64,000 bases of DNA from Pseudomonas viridiflava (GCF_900591205.1 NZ_UUPU01000105.1:1-64000); one strand, 5' to 3'. Shown: positions 23,580 through 35,371, counted from the stretch's first letter. The notes: generated from the letters alone by a model not told the origin. Made by a program: numbers and translations.

Positions 23580-25390
23580 ATGATCGCTTGCCTGCGGCTG
23601 CTCTCCGCCCTCTGCCTCGCTGCCTTGCTGGCCGCGTGTGCCAGCTCGCCCTCGTCCAGCCTTGGCGACCTTCCACGGACCCCGGACGCCAGTATCGAGC
23701 AACTGCTCGAACAGGCCACAACCGCCAACACGCCAGAAAAGGCCGCGTTACTGCGCCTGAGTGCGGCTGACCTGGCCTACAAGCAGAACAACCCTGGTCG
23801 CTCGTCGCAGATTCTGGCGCAAGTGCCCCTGGACGTGCTCAAGCCGGCGGCGCAAGTATTCGCCAGCACCCTGGCCGCCGAACTGGCCATGGCGCGCAAC
23901 CAACCCAAGGCCGCCCTGACCGCCTTGAATCATCCAAGCCTGCAAAGCCTGAAGGACCTGCCGCCTGAACAGCAGATCCGTACCGGCACCGTGCACGCCC
24001 GTGCTTACGAAGCCGATGGCCAGACCCTGGCCGCCGCCCGTGAGCGTGTCGCCATGGCCCCGCTGCTGACCGGCGACGCCGCCAACAGCAACCACGAAGC
24101 CATCTGGGCATTGATTGCCGCCCTGCCGGCCGAACAGCTGCAAGTCAGCGGCAACCCGGTGCTGGACGGCTGGATCACCCTGGCCCAATCGGTCAAGGGC
24201 GCCGGTACGCTTGAGCAACAGCAAGCCGCTATCGACACCTGGCGTGCGCAGAACCCGGGCCACCCGGCTGCGGTGCAACTGCCGACGCCGCTGACCAAGC
24301 TCAAGGAACTGGCCAGCCAGCCCTTGAACAAGATCGCCCTGCTGCTGCCCCAGGACGGCCCGCTGGCTTCCGTGGGCAAGGCCCTGCGCGAGGGTTTCAT
24401 GGCCGCCCACTACCAGGCTGAACAAGCCGGGCAGAAGCCGCCGGTCATCGAGTTCTATGACAGCTCGCGCCTGACCTCCATCGACGAGTTCTACGCCAAG
24501 GCCCAGGCCGCCGGCGTGCAACTGGTGGTCGGCCCGCTGGAGAAGCCGCTGGTCAAACAGCTTAGCGCTCGCCCGCAACTGCCGATTACCACCCTTGCAC
24601 TCAACTACAGCGAGACTGATCGCAGCCCGGCGCAGTTGTTCCAATTCGGCCTGGCCGCTGAAGACGAAGCTCGCGAAGTGTCGCGCCGCGCCCGCGCCGA
24701 CGGTCTGCATCGCGCTGCGGCGATGGTGCCGCGTGGCGAATGGGGTGAGCGCGTCTACAAAGCCTTCCGCCAGGATTGGGAAGCCAATGGCGGCACAGTA
24801 GTAGGTGTCGAGTATGTCGACCAACCGGTCGCCCTCGCCCAGCAGATTGCCGACCTGTTCCAGCTGCGTAAAAGTGAAGGCCGCGCCAAGAGCCTGCAAA
24901 GCACCGTCGGCACCGACGTTGCCGCGCAACCGTCGCGTCGCCAGGACATCGAGTTCATCTTCCTGGCCGTTACCCCGCAGTTGGCCCAGCAGATCAAGCC
25001 GACCCTGAACTTCCAGTACGCCGGTGATGTGCCTGTGTACGCGACTTCACACGTGTTCAGCGCCAGCGGTGACAAGAACCAGTATCTGGACATGACCAAT
25101 GTGATGTTCTGTGAAACCCCTTGGCTGTTGAACACCACCGACCCACTGCGCAACCAGGTTGCCGCGCAATGGCCGCAAGCCAATGGCAGCCTCGGCCGCC
25201 TGTACGCGATGGGTGTCGACGCCTACCGCCTGGCGCCACGCCTGGGCCAACTCAAGGCGCTGCCGGACACCCGGGTTGACGGCCTTTCGGGCAGCCTGGG
25301 GATCAGCGCCAACCAGCGTGTTGATCGCCAGATGCCATGGGCCAAGTTTGTCGGCGGCGACATCCAGCGCCTGCCGGATACCCCGCGCTG

Positions 25391-25391
<1 letters not shown>
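23580..25391 (+). CDS. lpoA: penicillin-binding protein activator lipoprotein LpoA
   Basis: Outer-membrane lipoprotein that in E. coli activates the synthase PBP1a (Pseudomonas is better known for using LpoP with PBP1b, so the partner here is unproven). The 603-residue protein has a lipoprotein signal with lipobox LAAC ending at Cys20, an N-terminal helical repeat domain (about 40-260) and a C-terminal periplasmic-binding-protein-like domain (about 265-600). The start at 23580 gives a normal signal peptide; upstream in-frame codons do not. First gene of lpoA-yraN-gmhA-dolP, the same order as in E. coli. Confidence 0.93.
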
Positions 25392-27026
<1,635 letters not shown>

Positions 27027-27040
27027 TGTAAAGCCATACG

Positions 27041-27078
27041 AAAAAGCCCCCTGCGCCTCAGGCGCCAGGGGGCTTTTT
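27041..27078. terminator. bidirectional terminator between dolP and OmpA-like gene
   Basis: AAAAAGCCCCCTG (27041-27053) pairs with CAGGGGGCTTTTT (27066-27078) around a smaller GCGCCT/AGGCGC hairpin. T-runs on both strands allow it to serve both convergent genes. Confidence 0.9.
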
Positions 27079-27089
27079 TTGTGCGTCGA

Positions 27090-27863
27090 TTACTGGTATT
27101 GCGAGTACGGGTTGCCCTGGAACTGGTTGTTCTGCTGTGGCGCCTGTTGCTGGGCGCCTGGCTGACCGTACTGCTGCCCTGGGATCGGGCCGAGGTTCAC
27201 TTCTACGCGACGGTTCTGGGCGCGGCCGTTGACGTCGGCGTTGCTGGCGATCGGGTTATCCGGGCCGGCACCACGCGCACTCAGGTTGGCAGCGCTGACG
27301 CCCTGGGAAGTCAGGTAGTTGGCCACGCTCTGAGCACGACGCTGGGACAGGTCCATGTTCAGCTGGCGGCTGCCGGTGCTGTCGGTGTAACCCACGATCT
27401 GGATGGTGTTCTGGCTGAACTGCTTGAGCGAGTTGGCCAGGTTGTTCAGCGGCGTGTAGAAGCTGCTGGAGATCGCGTCCGAGTTGGTCGCGAAGGTGAT
27501 GTTGCCCGGCATGATCAGCTTGATCTGGTCGCCCTGGCGCTGAACTTCAACCCCTGTATTGGCCATGCTTTCGCGCAGTTTCTTTTCCTGCTGGTCGGCG
27601 TAGTAGCCGTAACCTGCTGCGCCTGCACCTGCGACCACGGCACCGATCAGCGCGCCTTTGCCACGGTTGTTATGGTCAATGGCCGCGCCTGCCAATGCAC
27701 CGGCCAGGGCGCCCAGGCCACCGTATTTGGCGGTCTTGCTCATCCCGCCGGATTGATTGCCCGCCTGTCCCTGGCTGCTGCCGTCATAAGGATTAGGTGA
27801 AGCGCAGCCGGATAACAGGGCCACGACTGTAGCGACAACAAGCAGACGACGCGAAGTGAACAT
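27090..27863 (-). CDS. OmpA-family lipoprotein (YiaD-like)
   Basis: A 257-residue lipoprotein: lipobox LLSGC near residue 19, a glycine-rich zipper region (about 45-110, GGLGALAGALAGAAIDHNN) and a C-terminal OmpA-like peptidoglycan-binding domain (about 125-225) with the NxxLSxxRAxxV-type motif DLSQRRAQSVANYL. The tail (about 230-257) is rich in Gln, Pro and Tyr. The start at 27863 is supported by AGGAG about 8 bases upstream and the signal peptide. It probably links the outer membrane to the cell wall. Confidence 0.92.
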   Translation of the reverse strand: MFTSRRLLVVATVVALLSGCASPNPYDGSSQGQAGNQSGGMSKTAKYGGLGALAGALAGAAIDHNNRGKGALIGAVVAGAGAAGYGYYADQQEKKLRESMANTGVEVQRQGDQIKLIMPGNITFATNSDAISSSFYTPLNNLANSLKQFSQNTIQIVGYTDSTGSRQLNMDLSQRRAQSVANYLTSQGVSAANLSARGAGPDNPIASNADVNGRAQNRRVEVNLGPIPGQQYGQPGAQQQAPQQNNQFQGNPYSQYQ

Positions 27864-28088
27864 TAGGGTAGCTCCTACTTTTGCATTCTGTGGTGCAAAG
27901 GACATTGGCAATGGACCTGTGCCGAGCTTGGAACGCGACAAACGGCAAAAATTCCATGGCGGCGTGTTGAGCTGTAACAAAACATTGGCCAGCTTCGCCG
28001 CTACAGAAACCGTAGCAGACAGATCCTGAATGCGACCTGTGTTTTTGCTACAACACGTCTCCTTCAACAACCGTTGCCGGGCGCCGCA

Positions 28089-28733
28089 TCATGCGCGGAC
28101 AAACGGGTTCTCGCGCATCTCCTCCCCCAGCCGGGTATCCGGCCCGTGCCCCGCCACCACCGTCGCGCCCTCGTCCAGCGTGTACAGCCGCTGCTTGATC
28201 GAACGCACGATGGTCGCCTGGTCCCCACCCCACAAATCCGTACGCCCCACGCCACGCCGAAACAGCGTGTCCCCGGCGATCAGCAGCTTGGCATCGGCAA
28301 ACCAGAAGCTCATCGAGCCCGGCGTATGGCCCGGCGTGTGCAACGCCACACCGCAACCGCAGGCCAATTCCTCGTCATGTTCCAGCCAGCGATCCGGCGA
28401 CGGCACCGGCGTATAAGGCACGCGAAACATCTGGCACTGCATTTCCAGATTGTCCCAAAGGAACTGGTCTTCCTTGTGCAGGTGCAGGGTGGCGCCGGTT
28501 TTTTCTTTCAACTGTCCCGATGCCAGGAAATGATCAAGATGGGCGTGGGTGTGGATGATACTCACCACTTTCAGGCCCAGCGCATCGAGGCGAGCCAGGA
28601 TCAGCTCATAGTTGCCACCCGGGTCGACCACGATGGCTTTTTTGGTGATGGGGTCGCCGATGATGGTGCAGTTGCACTGCAAAGGGCCGACGGGGAAGGT
28701 TTCGCGGATAAGTGTCGGCGTGGCGGTGGTCAT
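28089..28733 (-). CDS. metallo-beta-lactamase-fold hydrolase (glyoxalase II-like)
   Basis: A 214-residue hydrolase with the binuclear metal motif HTHAHLDH, further histidines in LHTPGHTPGSMSFWF and VVAGHGPDTRLGEE, and the core order of YcbL/glyoxalase II-like thioesterases. The substrate is probably a glutathione or other thioester but cannot be told from sequence. A 225-bp gap separates it from the OmpA-like gene downstream. Same strand as the upstream LuxR-type regulator gene, 52 bp away. Confidence 0.9.
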   Translation of the reverse strand: MTTATPTLIRETFPVGPLQCNCTIIGDPITKKAIVVDPGGNYELILARLDALGLKVVSIIHTHAHLDHFLASGQLKEKTGATLHLHKEDQFLWDNLEMQCQMFRVPYTPVPSPDRWLEHDEELACGCGVALHTPGHTPGSMSFWFADAKLLIAGDTLFRRGVGRTDLWGGDQATIVRSIKQRLYTLDEGATVVAGHGPDTRLGEEMRENPFVRA

Positions 28734-28785
28734 GAACGGGCCTCTGGTGCAAATGAAGTGAACTATTAAACCAGACTGAGGCTGC

Positions 28786-31515
28786 TTAGCCGATCAACCT
28801 CAACTCCTGCGCCCGCGCCACTGCCTGGGTGCGCCGCTCCACCCCCAGCTTGCTGTTGATATGGCTCGCGTGGGTCTTGACCGTGTGCAGGGAGATGAAC
28901 AGCCGGTTGCTGATCTCCTGGTTGGAGCAGCCTTGCGCGATGAGCTGCAATACCGCGAGTTCCCGGGCGCTCAAGGTTTCATGGTTAGCGGGGGGGTCGA
29001 TGACGGCGGCGGCGGGCAGCTGCGCCATGAGGCTCTGGTTCAGCAAGCCATGGGGGTCCTTGCCGAGTCGCTCGCGCATCCAGTCCGGATGGCTTTCCAA
29101 CAGCCGCTGGAAGGGTTGCAGCGCGCCGCCTGCGCCCGCCTCAAGGGCCCGGGCCAAAACCGCCCGTGCCTTGGCTTCCTGGCCGCTGCCCAGGAGCAAT
29201 TGCGCCTGTTGGGTCAGGGCCATCAGGGCAATCATCTGGCGCCCGCTGTTGTGCGCCTGTTGCGCCAACTCCTCGAGCCGGTGCAGGGCGGCATCGGTTT
29301 GATAGCGAGTGGCATCCAGTGCCGCCTGTTGCAGCCCGATATGTTGCGGCAGATGCGGATGAAACTCCGGCGCGGCGGCGGCATGTTCGCCGTTGTAGGT
29401 TTGCCCCAGGCGGGCCAGCCAGGCGTCGGCCAGGTCGGTGCGGCCCTGGGCCAGCCACAACTCGCATTTGATCAGGGTGATCATCGCCAGGTAGTAGATC
29501 GGCGGTACATCCCAGATGTGCATCAAGCGTTCGGCTTCGGCGAGTTCGGCGAAAGCGCCGGGAAAGTCACCGCGCCGCCCTTCGAAACTGGCAATCACAC
29601 AATGCCCGATCAACACGCTGATATCGCGGCAGGCGCGGGCCTCGGTGAGCCCGGCGCGCAGGCGGGCGAGCCCGGCTTCGGTCTGGAACCGCACCAGCAG
29701 CAAGTAACCTTCATAGAGCGACAACCGCGCACGCACCGCGTATAGCCGCTGGGGCGCCAAGCCATGCAGGCGTTGCAGGCCCTGACGCACTTCATCCAGG
29801 GAACGCAGGATTTCGCCGCGCGCCTGCAGCACCCGCGCCCGGTCGTAATGGGCCAGGGCCTCAAACAGCGGGTTGCCGACACGCTGCGCCAACTCCAGGG
29901 ATTCGCGATTCAAGCCACGGGCACGCCACAGGTCGGCATCGACAATGGCCAGATTGGACAGGGTCGACAGGCACATCAAACGCTGGCCATAACGCCGTTG
30001 CGGCAGGCTTTCCAAGGCTTCGCTGCAATAACGCTGGGTCAGCTCGCGGTCCCCTCGCCCGCGCGCGATGATCCCGCTCAGCGCCAGCCATTGCGCCAGC
30101 ATCGACTTTTGCGCAGTGGCCGACGGTGCCGGCAGGAAACGGCAGAGGTAGCTGGATAATTCCTCCGCCGCGTCCAGCTGGCAGGCCAGGCCCAGGGCCC
30201 AGCTGTACAGCACGATCAAGCGCGGCGTGCTGATCAGCAGGCTGTCGGGCAAGTCCATTTTCCAGCGCAGCAGCATGCCGACATTTTGCTCGGCCAGCAG
30301 TTGCTCTTCGGACAGGTTCTGCACCAGATTGGCCGCCACATCCAGATGGCCGGCGCGCAACGCCTGTTCCACCGCTTCATCTATCAAGCCCTGGGCATTG
30401 AACCAGCGGCAAGCGCGCAGGTGCAGACTGGCAGCCGGCAACACGTTGCTACTGGCGCGCCGGGTGCGCAACAAGTCGGAGAACAGATGGTGATAACGAA
30501 ACCAATGGCCCTGCTCGTCCAGCGGCACCAGAAACACTTGGTGGGATTGCAGGTAGCGCAGGATTTCGGCGCTGTCGTGGGCCTCCCGCACGGCATCGCA
30601 CAGCTCGCTGCAAAAACGCTCCTGGGGGGCAGTGTCGAACAGGAATGCCTGCACTTCGGCCGGCAGGCAGTCGATCACCTCTTCGAGCAGGTAATCGCGG
30701 ATCAGCCCTTCACCGCCGTGCAGGCTTTGCGGCAGGGCACCTTCGCTGCCCGCCTCGGAAGCAGCCAGCAACCAGAAGCGCAGGCCGGCCACCCAACCCT
30801 CGCTGCGGCGGATCAGATTATCGAGGGCCTCACCGCGCAAGGAACTGCTGTGACGGTCCAGCACGGCCAGGGATTCGGCATGGGTCAGGCGCAGGTCCTG
30901 TTCATGCAGTTCCAGTAAATGCCGCGACAGCCGCAGCCGCGCCAGATGCCAGTCCGGGCGCTGGCGACTGGTCACCAGCACCAGCAGGCCATCGGGCAAA
31001 TGGTTGAGGAAAAATTGCAGGCAGCGGTCGAGCACCGGGCCCTGGGCCAGATGGTAGTCATCCAGTACCAGTAACAGCGGCGCCCGGGTGGAGAGGTGTA
31101 GGGTCAGCTCATCGAGCAGGCCATCGAGCCATTCTTCAAAGGCGAAGGGTTGGTGGCGCTGACGCATTTTCAGCAGGCCCAGGGATTGGGCACCGAGTTG
31201 CGGGAAGTATTGCTGCAAACCGTCGAGCAGGCGCTCGAGGAAGCGGCCGGGATCATTGTCCCGGGGGCTCAGGCCCAGCCACAGGCTTTGCCAGTGGGCC
31301 GGCAGGCTCTGGCAGAACTCCACCGCCAACGAACTCTTGCCGAACCCCGCCGGTGCGCTGACCAGCAACAGTCGCCCTTGCAGCCCACCGGCCAGGCGTT
31401 CGCACAGGCGCGGCCGCAGCACGTAGCCGTCAGGCAGCGGTGGCCGGTAGAAGCGACCTTCCAGAGCTGGAATTACCGCGCTGGCAGGCCCTTGGATTCG
31501 GGACAGATCAGTCAT
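28786..31515 (-). CDS. MalT-like LuxR-family transcriptional regulator
   Basis: A 909-residue STAND-type regulator. Walker A APAGFGKSS (about residues 54-62), Walker B-like LLLVLDDYH, a long helical repeat region (about 400-800) that usually carries the ligand and oligomer contacts, and a C-terminal LuxR helix-turn-helix (LSARELAVLQLIAQGCSNQEISNRL and on). The start at 31515 has AAGAG upstream; an alternative ATG at 31548 would add 11 residues. It adjoins the DUF1329/DUF1302 genes on the same strand and is the natural candidate to control them, perhaps sensing an acyl-CoA or related metabolite as MalT senses maltotriose. Confidence 0.9.
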   Translation of the reverse strand: MTDLSRIQGPASAVIPALEGRFYRPPLPDGYVLRPRLCERLAGGLQGRLLLVSAPAGFGKSSLAVEFCQSLPAHWQSLWLGLSPRDNDPGRFLERLLDGLQQYFPQLGAQSLGLLKMRQRHQPFAFEEWLDGLLDELTLHLSTRAPLLLVLDDYHLAQGPVLDRCLQFFLNHLPDGLLVLVTSRQRPDWHLARLRLSRHLLELHEQDLRLTHAESLAVLDRHSSSLRGEALDNLIRRSEGWVAGLRFWLLAASEAGSEGALPQSLHGGEGLIRDYLLEEVIDCLPAEVQAFLFDTAPQERFCSELCDAVREAHDSAEILRYLQSHQVFLVPLDEQGHWFRYHHLFSDLLRTRRASSNVLPAASLHLRACRWFNAQGLIDEAVEQALRAGHLDVAANLVQNLSEEQLLAEQNVGMLLRWKMDLPDSLLISTPRLIVLYSWALGLACQLDAAEELSSYLCRFLPAPSATAQKSMLAQWLALSGIIARGRGDRELTQRYCSEALESLPQRRYGQRLMCLSTLSNLAIVDADLWRARGLNRESLELAQRVGNPLFEALAHYDRARVLQARGEILRSLDEVRQGLQRLHGLAPQRLYAVRARLSLYEGYLLLVRFQTEAGLARLRAGLTEARACRDISVLIGHCVIASFEGRRGDFPGAFAELAEAERLMHIWDVPPIYYLAMITLIKCELWLAQGRTDLADAWLARLGQTYNGEHAAAAPEFHPHLPQHIGLQQAALDATRYQTDAALHRLEELAQQAHNSGRQMIALMALTQQAQLLLGSGQEAKARAVLARALEAGAGGALQPFQRLLESHPDWMRERLGKDPHGLLNQSLMAQLPAAAVIDPPANHETLSARELAVLQLIAQGCSNQEISNRLFISLHTVKTHASHINSKLGVERRTQAVARAQELRLIG

Positions 31516-31629
31516 CGCCGGGCTCTTGTAGAAGGCTGTTGTCGGCATTGCAGATGTCCGCAGACTAGCGGTAAAAGCGGCAGGTTTGTAGATCTTTGCA
31601 ACAATTGCCTGAAAAGAACTACGACAAAA

Positions 31630-31725
31630 AATGTGAGAGGGGGCTTGCTTCCGATTGCGGCGCAACAGTCGATGCATCTTTTGACTGTCGGACCGCTATC
31701 GGGAACAAGCCCCCTCCCACATTCG
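31630..31725. repeat. REPIN-type inverted repeat
   Basis: Two REP-like ends, GTGAGAGGGGGCTTGC on the left and GCAAGCCCCCTCCCAC-type (here with an AACAAGCC variant) on the right, face each other around a 40-base partly self-complementary middle. Same flavour as the copy at 44497-44590. Confidence 0.75.
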
Positions 31726-31739
31726 AGTACAGCTACAGC

Positions 31740-33104
31740 TTAGCGAACACCGTCCTGGCGCAGGGCCGCCGGGGTGAAGTCGCTGGCGGTGGCGGTGAAG
31801 CCGAAGTCATAAGCCTGCTTCTCTTCGTTCTTCATGCCCAGCGCCAGGTAGCGGCCGGACTGCAGGTCGTAGAGGGTTTCCAGGGCGTACCACGGCACTT
31901 GCTTGTCGTAGTAGTTCTCGGCATGGGCTTCGGCGACACGCCACAGTTGACCACGACCGTCGTAGTGGTCGATGACCGCCGCTTGCCAGGTGTCTTCGTC
32001 GATGAAGAAGTCACGCTTGGCATAGATGTGGCGCTGGCCTTCCTTCAAGGTCGCGACCACATGCCAGACGCGGCGCAGCTCGTAGCGAGCCAGGTCCTGG
32101 TTGATGTGGCCGGCCTTGATGATGTCGGCGTACTTGAGCTTCGGATCGTCGATCTTGTAGCTGTTGGAAGCGATGTAGATTTCCTTCTTGCCTTCCAGTT
32201 TCCAGTCGTAGCGGTCCGGCGCACCGTTGTACATGTCGAGGTTGTCGGAGGTACGCAGGCCGTCGGCAGCGGTGCCCGGGCCGTCATAGGAGACTTGCGG
32301 CGCCCGCCGCACGCGGCGCTGACCGGCGTTGTAGACCCATGCCGAACGAGGCTCCTTCACCTGGTCCAGGGTTTCGTGCACCAGCAGCACACCACCGGCC
32401 AGACGCGCCGGCGCAGTCACTTGCTGCTTGAAGTAGAACAACACGTTGCCCGGGTTTTTCGGGTCGAAGTCTTTCATTTTGTCGCGGAATACAAACTGGT
32501 CGCGAAAGTACACCAGGCTGTAGGAACCATTGGTTTGCGGCGTAGCCTGGGTGACCAGGCGCGTCACGCTGCCGCCGCGATAACGGGTGATGTGGTTCCA
32601 GATGACTTCCACGCCGCTTTTTGGAATCGGGAACGGTACGGCCGTTTCGAAGTTCTCCAGGCCGTTGCCGCCGGACACCAGGTTGGTGGTGGTGGCGTTC
32701 TTCTTGATGGCGGCGAACACCTCCGCGGGCACGGTAGCGCCGCGATGGGTCGGGTAAACCGGCATCTTGAAGGTTTCCGGGTAACGCTTGAACATCGCGT
32801 ATTGCCCCGGCGCCAGCTTGTCTTTGTACTGCTCGACGTTTTGCGCGGTGATGGTGAACTGCGGTTGCTCGCTGGCATACGGGTTGGCCAGGAAGCCACG
32901 AGCATCCACGGCGCCGGCGTTGGTTGGCAGTGGCGACCACTTGGGAATGGTGCCTGCCGCGTTACCGGCCATTTCAGCGCCCATCGGGGTCAAGGTAGTA
33001 CCGAGCTTGGCAGCTTCATCCGCCGAGACTGCCGCCATGACGTTACTCGCCAGGATCGACAGCCCAAGCACCCCCACATGCAACAGACTTTTAGTTATTT
33101 TCAT
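31740..33104 (-). CDS. DUF1329 family periplasmic protein
   Basis: A 454-residue secreted protein with a signal peptide (about 1-24, ending NVMA). DUF1329 proteins are predicted to have a LolA/LolB-like fold that can hold a lipidic ligand and are regularly encoded beside a DUF1302 protein, as here (gene at 33149). The gene lies 44 bp after the DUF1302 gene on the same strand. The function is not established; a role in moving a hydrophobic substrate across the periplasm is inferred from fold and neighbours. Confidence 0.9.
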   Translation of the reverse strand: MKITKSLLHVGVLGLSILASNVMAAVSADEAAKLGTTLTPMGAEMAGNAAGTIPKWSPLPTNAGAVDARGFLANPYASEQPQFTITAQNVEQYKDKLAPGQYAMFKRYPETFKMPVYPTHRGATVPAEVFAAIKKNATTTNLVSGGNGLENFETAVPFPIPKSGVEVIWNHITRYRGGSVTRLVTQATPQTNGSYSLVYFRDQFVFRDKMKDFDPKNPGNVLFYFKQQVTAPARLAGGVLLVHETLDQVKEPRSAWVYNAGQRRVRRAPQVSYDGPGTAADGLRTSDNLDMYNGAPDRYDWKLEGKKEIYIASNSYKIDDPKLKYADIIKAGHINQDLARYELRRVWHVVATLKEGQRHIYAKRDFFIDEDTWQAAVIDHYDGRGQLWRVAEAHAENYYDKQVPWYALETLYDLQSGRYLALGMKNEEKQAYDFGFTATASDFTPAALRQDGVR

Positions 33105-33148
33105 GTTCTGGTTCTTCCTGAAAATACATGCAGCTGAAAAGAGTGTGC

Positions 33149-35041
33149 TTAGAAGTTCATGCCCGCGCTCAAGGCAACGAAGTCACGATCATCCACCGTG
33201 CTGAACTTGCCACCGAAGAAGTTGGTGTAGTTCAAACCCACGGTGTAGGTGTTCTGGTACTCCGCATCCACACCCAGGCTGACCGCCTTGCGGCCTTCCT
33301 CGAAGTTGCCACCAGGGCCCGGCGAATAGCCTTTGACGTCATGGGACCAAGCCACGCTAGGCTTAAGGTTCACCCCGGCGAACGTATCCGGGTATTCCCA
33401 GATGGCACGACCACGGTAGCCCCACGAAGTGGCTGTAGTGAAACCGTCGTTATCGCAATACTTGGAGACATTGCTGGCATCAGCCCCCGCCCCGGCGCCA
33501 CCGATAGTGGACGGGTTAAGGATCTGCGAGCAGGTGTTACGCCCACCGGTAGACGGCAGAGCGCCAGGACCGAAGACCGGATCACGGCCATAACGAACTT
33601 TGTTTTTGCTCTCAAGCCCACCCACATGCGTCACACCCACCTCTCCGACGAGGGTCAAGCGGCTGGCGCCCATCACCTGATCGAAAAAGTGCGTCAGCGT
33701 GGTTTGGAACTGAGTGATTTCCTTACGACGATAACCATTCAGGTCCTGGCCCTTGGCACCGCTGAGCAGAGAGGCATTCGAAAATGCGCCACCCAGGTCT
33801 TTGACACCTGCATAGAGGATGTCGGTGGTGTTGAGCTGTACCGGCGCGTTAGGGCGGTAGCTGAGTTCCCCGCTCCAGGCAGTACCGGTGGGCAACGTGG
33901 TCGAGAAGCTCAAACCGTACAGGCGGATATCTTCCGGGTACTCGATAAAGTACTTGGAGTTACCGGCGATAAACACCGGCGCCAGCGTGCCGAAGGCCGG
34001 TGCAATTGCATAAGCCGAGGCAGGCGCCGCGGTCGCGCTGAAGATCGGCGCACGGCTGTGGTAGTTCATGAAATAGGCACCAAACTCGGTGTCCAGCGGT
34101 TCAAAGTTGTAGTGCATGGCCACACCAAACTGGCCGCTGTCACGTGCATCCTTATCGGCGCCACGACGTACCAGGGTGCCTTCTTCGTTGGTGTCCACGC
34201 CGCGAGCAGCAAATTGAGCGAGCGCCCCACGACCCGGCGCCGTGGCAGCAATGGTAGAACGCTTGGCAAGCAGACGCAGGTTGTCGCTGCAACCATCGGA
34301 AACCACATCCGGCTGGGAGAAGAACGTCCCGCAGTTGTCGGTAACGGTCTGGTCCCATTCCAATTGATAGAAGGCTTCTGCCGAGAGGTTATCGGTCAGC
34401 GTTTGCGACACGTAGAACATGTTGACCGGAATCAAGCCTTCCTTGATTTCGGCACCCGGGCGACGGAATGCGGACACGTCAATCGGGTTGATGGAGTTGA
34501 TGCCGCCACCAATGAATGTACTTTCGCCCCAGCTCACCACCTGCTTACCGAAACGCACGCTGCCGGGTTGATCGGCAATCGCATAGTTGTGGTAAATGAA
34601 GGCATCGAGAATCTGCCCGCCCGAGGATTTGGCGCCCTCTTTACGGTTGTTGTTGCTGACGTTCTTGAAGTCCAGGTCTTCGTTTTGAAGCGCGAAGTCA
34701 TACCAGTACTTGCCACGCACAAATACGCCGGTGTCGCCGTACTTCAACTCAAGATCATGAATGCCTTTGAAGATCTTCGAGAACGTATCGCCCTTGTCGA
34801 AGTTCAGGTGCCCATCATCGGAGGTTTGCGATAACCCCTTGCCACCGTTATTGACGCCGATCAGGTTGCGGTTGCGTTCAGCTGTAGACCAGCTCGCCCC
34901 CACCGAAAGCGACGAGTCAAAACTCCCTTCGATTTCACCGATATTGAAACTGACGCCGAATGCGGGCCCGGCGAGCGTAGAGGCGAGACTGACGGCCAGG
35001 GGCAGTCGTGCCCGGCGCCAGAACTGGTTTACTGAGGTCAT
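33149..35041 (-). CDS. DUF1302 family outer-membrane protein
   Basis: A 630-residue protein with an N-terminal signal peptide (about 1-29), a sequence pattern of alternating residues and aromatic girdles like a large beta barrel, and a C-terminal phenylalanine (LSAGMNF) typical of proteins inserted by the BAM complex. DUF1302 members pair with DUF1329. Together with the acyl-CoA ligase gene upstream, this suggests an outer-membrane route for a hydrophobic compound. Substrate unknown. Confidence 0.9.
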   Translation of the reverse strand: MTSVNQFWRRARLPLAVSLASTLAGPAFGVSFNIGEIEGSFDSSLSVGASWSTAERNRNLIGVNNGGKGLSQTSDDGHLNFDKGDTFSKIFKGIHDLELKYGDTGVFVRGKYWYDFALQNEDLDFKNVSNNNRKEGAKSSGGQILDAFIYHNYAIADQPGSVRFGKQVVSWGESTFIGGGINSINPIDVSAFRRPGAEIKEGLIPVNMFYVSQTLTDNLSAEAFYQLEWDQTVTDNCGTFFSQPDVVSDGCSDNLRLLAKRSTIAATAPGRGALAQFAARGVDTNEEGTLVRRGADKDARDSGQFGVAMHYNFEPLDTEFGAYFMNYHSRAPIFSATAAPASAYAIAPAFGTLAPVFIAGNSKYFIEYPEDIRLYGLSFSTTLPTGTAWSGELSYRPNAPVQLNTTDILYAGVKDLGGAFSNASLLSGAKGQDLNGYRRKEITQFQTTLTHFFDQVMGASRLTLVGEVGVTHVGGLESKNKVRYGRDPVFGPGALPSTGGRNTCSQILNPSTIGGAGAGADASNVSKYCDNDGFTTATSWGYRGRAIWEYPDTFAGVNLKPSVAWSHDVKGYSPGPGGNFEEGRKAVSLGVDAEYQNTYTVGLNYTNFFGGKFSTVDDRDFVALSAGMNF

Positions 35042-35225
35042 CGACGCTACTCCATGTGCATTATTGTTATGGCAGTGAGTTTTTTCTGTAATGCGTGTAA
35101 CGGCCGGAATACAACGATTCCAATGCCGCTCGGCAGCCGAGCCCCCATGGCCCGAAGCGCAACATCCGTGAAAAACTCTGGAAGGGACTATAGCCAGCAG
35201 GGGGTAGTGCTTGATCCCTCTAAAG

Positions 35226-35241
35226 TGTGATTTGCATCACC
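35226..35241. promoter_or_regulatory. CRP/Vfr-like binding site
   Basis: TGTGA-TTTGCA-TCACC matches the CRP consensus TGTGA-N6-TCACA at 9 of 10 positions. Pseudomonas Vfr recognises the same type of site. Its centre lies about 190 bp before the DUF1302 start and about 53 bp upstream of the start predicted from TATAGT at 35187-35192, which is not one of the classic CRP spacings. Confidence 0.55.
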
Positions 35242-35340
35242 GACCCGTCTGCCACAACCCTTTCGCCATGTCGGCGAGGGCCGACGCGGCAAGGATGGCT
35301 GAAAAATCGCAAATCACAAGTAAAGGCTTGAGATAGAGCA

Positions 35341-35365
35341 TTGCCGTGCCCTACAGGCACGGCAA
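35341..35365 (-). terminator. hairpin after acyl-CoA ligase gene
   Basis: TTGCCGTGCC pairs with GGCACGGCAA around CTACA, a near-perfect 10-bp stem only 7 bases past the stop codon. No T-run follows on the minus strand, so it may be an mRNA 3' end stabiliser or a Rho-dependent end rather than a true intrinsic terminator. Confidence 0.5.
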
Positions 35366-35371
35366 CGCAGC

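Larger units (their letters stand above)
35042..35371 (-). other. promoter region of the DUF1302-DUF1329 genes
   Basis: A 330-bp gap with no gene. On the minus strand it holds a hairpin behind the acyl-CoA ligase gene, a CRP/Vfr-like palindrome at 35226-35241 and a TATAGT -10-like element at 35187-35192. The layout suggests that the DUF1302-DUF1329 pair has its own regulated promoter. Confidence 0.5.

Noticed and set aside
35159-35173. Sigma-54-like site on the minus strand (CACG-N4-TTGC)
   Set aside because: The nearly invariant GG of the -24 element is replaced by TT, so it is unlikely to be a real RpoN promoter.
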